Shown here: one piece after another, positions 59,951 to 64,000 of the stretch
How the letters are laid out: the number at the start of each line of letters is the position of its first letter
How positions within the stretch are numbered: position 1 is the stretch's first letter
From: Xiphias gladius
Taxonomy: Eukaryota; Chordata; Actinopteri; Istiophoriformes; Xiphiidae
Assembly (NCBI RefSeq): GCF_016859285.1
Contig: NC_053422.1
Span: forward strand, 22,271,001-22,335,000
DNA length: 64,000 nucleotides
Direction of reading: 5' to 3'
Translations under genes and position numbers: made by a program
Notes under the pieces: model-generated
Told to the model about the DNA's origin: nothing
What the model saw: the letters and a program-made list of their open reading frames with translations, nothing else
Database searches by the model: none

Positions 59951-61819
59951 CCAGATCACTGGAGGGGCCTATTTGCTGTGTGAATGGCTTGCACTAGAGA
60001 GGGCTTTAGAGCTGTCCTTTTAAAGAAAGAGGGGGGATCTGCAGGATAGTTAACAGATACTTCATCCAGGCTGGACAACAGTTATGGCACATTTTGTCTA
60101 TTGAAATGTTGATGGTAGGGAGCCTGTTGCTTCTAAGATCCTAAGAGCAGTTTTTCAAATGTAGAAAAGCAAACCAGAGTGGTCGTTCACACACTGTCCA
60201 GAATCCAGACTGCTTCTGGTGGGGTGGCATCCAATCTACAAAACCACAGACGAGTAAAACACAAAAGTGTGGAGCAAAATTCTGTCAGAGCAATTTCCTT
60301 TCATTCTTTAATTCACTACACGTAGTGTGTTTAATATCAAGCTAATCGATATGCAATCGAATCTGTTAGAACGATTTGGCACGCTTTATTTGGCCATTTG
60401 TATAAAAAAAAAAAAAAAAAAACCCATTGTGTTACACACGGTAGGAAAATGTTTTCCAGACCTGCAGTGTGTGCCATCTCTTAAAAGTTCAGCTCTCCTA
60501 TTCACATTCTCCGGGAGCAGTGATGATCAGCTGATGATGGTGATGATGATGATGGAGGCTACACCAGTCCGAATACTTTCCAAGTATTGGGGTCTTTGAA
60601 AAAAAAAACTGGTAGCGATGGTGAGTGTGAATATGCTGGGATTCAGTCTGCTCAGACACTGCGAGCGGAGGCTGTGAGGCTGAGCTGTTTTCGGGCCATG
60701 GTTTTTAGACTCGGAGGCTCTAAAGCGCTTTTGTATATTTGATGGAAGTGTCTGGATGCCGCATAGCGTGGGCAGCGTGTTAACGCTTTGCTCCGGTTGA
60801 AAACTGCACTAAAAACAAAAGCCCCCCCATACAGCGTATCAACATATCAATGCCCAACTGATTATCTCATAACTGTTCCCCATCCCAGGGTAAAGCATGT
60901 GCGAACTGCCCAGTGGACCCCCACCCCCCGAACCCCCTTTTTATTGTACTTGAAAGGTGCACGTATTTTAGGTGGGCAGCCCGTCCCCTGTGTGACTCCT
61001 AGTGGCTCGACGGTTCTGATATCTGAAATTTTGCTGGGCGAGACGCTTGTCACCGGTCGTCGCAGTTCGCTGACAAGGCCTATGTGTTAAAACTGGACGA
61101 TGCATGCGGATATTTCCTGGAGATGCACGTCAATGTCTTCCGATGAGGGAAAAACGATACAGTTTATCCTTTATACTGGGGCTATCCTCTGACCCTTTGC
61201 TCGGTCCCGCTAGCGCAGTGCTAATTCAGGCATCCCTTCAAAGCCTGCTTGAAAACATCTTGTATCAAAGGAGGTGTTAGTCCCGCTGGGCTGATCTCTG
61301 GGCAGGATGCTCCTTTGTGCGCCGTTCGGCTTAAACCCTCTGGTGAAAAGACCACAAGACTGAGTAAATCAGTTACAGTCGGAATAAGATTAGGGTTTCA
61401 TCTGAGGGGCGTTTGTCTCAATGAAGATTAAAAAGGGCCTGGTGGAAGAATTTATTGTCCGGCTAAAATGGATCAAGATGAGTCGAGTGCGGATGTATCT
61501 GCTTATAGGTCAATAGTTTGTTGACTTTAGACAAAAGGCACAGGGAAATTCAAGGCAGAGCGATGGAAGAATTACCTTAAGCTTTAATTGCAAGACATGC
61601 ACCCAGCTTTCCTAAACTGCACCATCAGAAACCCACGGCACTGCTAGACATTTCCACCAGTACTCGTTTCTGCCGGTGTTGGTTTTATAAATCACCTTTT
61701 GGCCTCATCAGCAGACCATTTGATGCCCTCACTTAACATGAGCCGAGTGGCTGTGATATTTTCATAGTAGGGCCACTCCCATACACCTTTTGGAGGTATT
61801 TGTGAATTCTCTTGACCCA

Positions 61820-62120
61820 CAGCTCTCGAAGCCGCGGTCCTGGGCCCGTCACTGCTCGAGTAAAACGCCTATAGCGACCCGGCGAGCTACAGAGCGAGCC
61901 CCCCAGTTTGACTTTGGCGGAACCTCGTGGAATTTCGGCCTGTGGGCGCCAACGGGCTACCCGTCACCCGCGGCCACGTGTCGGCCGGCGTCGCGGCCGC
62001 AGCCTGGATATTATGAAAGCGCCGCACCTCCGGGTGTTAATGGCTTTTGCCGCCGGCGCCCACGCGCCAGAGGTGACATGCTCGTGCACGGGGACCGCTC
62101 TGTGGCGCAGTGTTACAGTT
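61820..62120. promoter_or_regulatory. CpG-rich block (possible orphan CpG island)
   Basis: The sequence changes abruptly to high GC with many CpGs (cgcggccacgtgtcggccgg, gtcgcggccgcagcc, gccgccggcgcccacgcgcc). No gene start is recognised beside it. The nearby minus-strand gene ends, rather than starts, on this side. Confidence 0.45.
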
Positions 62121-62994
62121 GCGCATCTGTTTCAGGCTTTAAAGACATTTCCGTGTCGCCTAACCCTAAACGTGTGTGTCAGTAGGTACAGCACTTTTTT
62201 TTGCCCCCCACCTTAAGTTTAAAGGTATTCTGATTTAACGCTGAAAAATAAGCTCTAAATATCTGGACCCCAGTTTTTGGCTACAAAAATGAACTTTCAA
62301 TTCTGTTTTTGAAATTTAAAGAAATATGCTTCCAATTCAAACTACTCTGTTTTTTTTGGCATTGCCTACCGTCTGTTTTGAATAAATCCAGTCGGTTAAA
62401 TTGAATGCCAGTCTGTTCAATGCATTCAAAACATGTTACCGCGACCCTACGTGTGTTGCTTGTACACACAGACGTTAGCCTAGCAGGCTAGCGGGCAAAA
62501 ACCGAGGCCCAAATGTTGAAGGAACACTTTGTAAAAACGTCCACATGCTTTGGCGTACAGTGTAAAAGTTAAAGCAGGTTATCTTACAAATTTAGCTTAC
62601 GGGTATACGCACTAATTTCATATAATACAGCCTATACAATTTAAGCTGTCTGAGACCTGGTCAGTTAGCAGCGTGTTATTAATAATGCATCTGCTTCCAA
62701 CCGTAAATATAAAGTCACACTAGATATCCCAGCTGTTTGTACTGATTTGGCGGTGGCTAGTGGGTGAGTTGTCGTCCTTAAAACAGTGCAAGACGTCCTA
62801 TTCGATTATTCATGTTGTCTAAATCCCCCGCTGGTGGTAGACGGCGGGGAGATCACATTCATTTATGCGAACAATGCTCCACCGCTGTGCCTTTTTTCAC
62901 CGCTGTGAGCCGTGGGCGGGTCAGTCACCGGACAACATCTGCTGCGGTGGCCACAGGCCTGCCCTAGTAATTACAGCAAATGCTCAACAGAAAA

Positions 62995-63042
62995 ACACAC
63001 ACACACACACACACGCACACGCACACACACACACACACACAG
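62995..63042. repeat. (CA)n microsatellite
   Basis: A CA run with two GCACAC-type interruptions. Confidence 0.93.
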
Positions 63043-63162
63043 ACAAAAGTGCTCCACAGAGTTTTTTTTTAATGAACTCTAACAATATCTATCAGTTCTA
63101 GAGAAACGCTGCTCACACAAATGAAATTAAAGGAAAAGGTATGACCTTTCATGAAAAACATG

Positions 63163-63168
63163 TTTATT
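63163..63168 (-). terminator. Polyadenylation signal of the right-edge gene
   Basis: AATAAA on the minus strand about 155 bases past the stop codon at 63321-63323. Confidence 0.55.
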
Positions 63169-63320
63169 AGTAACAAGAGAAAAGTCACAGTAATAACACT
63201 AAATTAATGACGAGATACAAGCAGAATTTACTTATGTAGTAGATTTACATTGTATTATGACTATCCCCTTCTACTTTTTCTGTGTGGGTATGTGAGCATG
63301 CGTGAGGCTTCATCACTTGG

Positions 63321-63441
63321 TCAGACTTTGCCAATAGCAAGGCCCTGCGCTTTCTGAAACTCCTGCTGTAAACTGGACAAAACTTCTCGGTGCTGTTCAG
63401 ATTTCTTTTCCATATCTTTCAGGAGCGTCTCGTACCTTTGA
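63321..63441 (-). CDS. Last coding exon of an unidentified gene with a coiled-coil-like C-terminus
   Basis: A minus-strand frame runs from an acceptor (long T/C tract, then ccctgtatag) at 63441 to a TGA at 63321-63323. After one split base it reads QRYETLLKDMEKKSEQHREV, then LSSLQQEFQKAQ and the end GLAIGKV. The charged heptad-like pattern suggests a coiled coil. The strong polypyrimidine tract, clean frame and following AATAAA support a real terminal exon. I do not recognise the family. Upstream exons must lie beyond 64,000; none is evident in 63,442-64,000. Confidence 0.65.
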
Positions 63442-64000
63442 CTATACAGGGAAGAAAGAAAAAAAAAAAAACAGAAGAAAAAAAACAACAACACAATGTT
63501 AGTTTTACAATGCTAAAGAAACACCCGAATAACACACATCTGACCACAGTTATGTACACTGAATGCGCTCAGTAGAGATGTTGCTCACATCTCTATATAA
63601 AATATCCTTTTTTGACTCCATGCCACGGTACCGATAATTCTATTTGAGTAATGATAATCAATTTGTCCCACAAAAATACATAGGAGACTAGGTAATGGGA
63701 ATCTTAAGAAAAATGAAACCTAATTAAACAGCACCACAAAATAACCATAAAGTTGAATCAAATCTGTTTCTCTCGTTGTCTCTTATTATGGCATTATAAA
63801 CAAAAAAGATACACTAACAATGTAACATGTAATCACATGGAAATAATAAAGACTTTGTGAACATGTTGTGGATCAATTTTCCACAAAATACCTGACCTGT
63901 TATTGAGCACTATAACACAGCTAAGGCCTTTCCTGGTTTCCACACATGAGCTATTTGTAATTATTCAAGTGTGAACTTGTGTAATGAAAGTGCCAAGACT

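Larger units (their letters stand above)
59951..63150. other. Intergenic region between her5 and the right-edge gene
   Basis: No exon is recognisable. A GC- and CpG-rich block at about 61,820-62,120 includes gcggccgc and keeps a 131-codon frame open (61790-62185) without any family feature. An (ATG)-rich short repeat lies at 60,525-60,556 and a CA microsatellite at 62,995-63,042. Confidence 0.55.

Noticed and set aside
61790-62185. 131-codon frame as a real gene
   Set aside because: Its openness is explained by high GC content; no domain, no homology I recognise.
1-64000. CRISPR arrays, operons, riboswitches, tRNA or rRNA genes
   Set aside because: None seen; the sequence is vertebrate nuclear DNA. 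tRNA detection by eye is unreliable, so a tRNA scan would be needed to exclude one fully.

Overview
The window is nuclear DNA from a ray-finned fish, most likely a percomorph teleost. It has short coding exons with GT/AG junctions, long introns, many CA/TG microsatellites, several repeat families common in percomorph genomes, and a her (hairy/E(spl)) gene pair of the kind known from teleosts. Nothing bacterial, plasmid-like or CRISPR-like is present. Every exon edge given here was placed by eye from reading frame, splice signals and remembered family sequence; no alignment was run.

Left part (1-31,700): a conserved block, zdhhc2 (minus strand, only the 5' exons), micu3 (minus strand, complete, 14 coding exons, 485 codons) and fgf20 (plus strand, complete, 3 exons, 215 codons). 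micu3 and fgf20 are divergent, with about 0.9 kb of CpG-rich DNA between their start codons. From memory, order and relative orientation match human 8p22 (FGF20-MICU3-ZDHHC2). This supports calling the paralogues zdhhc2/micu3/fgf20 rather than zdhhc20/micu2/fgf9.

Middle part (31,700-54,200): about 22 kb with no gene I can support. It holds microsatellites, non-autonomous DNA-transposon-like repeats (one inserted into another repeat) and fragments of other dispersed repeats. It may hold long-range control elements for the flanking developmental genes, but that is inference.

Right part (54,200-64,000): a divergent pair of Notch-type bHLH-Orange repressors. A her11/her1-like gene (minus, 296 codons, ending WRPWF) and a her5-like gene (plus, 204 codons, ending WRPWPQ) are about 2.5 kb apart. 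The interval carries a Su(H)/RBPJ-type site, T-box-type sites, CACGTG boxes and TATA-like elements. At the right edge lies the last coding exon of an unidentified minus-strand gene with a coiled-coil-like C-terminus.

The genes do not form one pathway. zdhhc2 is a palmitoyltransferase, micu3 regulates mitochondrial calcium uptake, fgf20 is a secreted growth factor, and the her pair are Notch-responsive repressors. The two developmental loci, fgf20 and her5/her11, flank the gene-poor interval.
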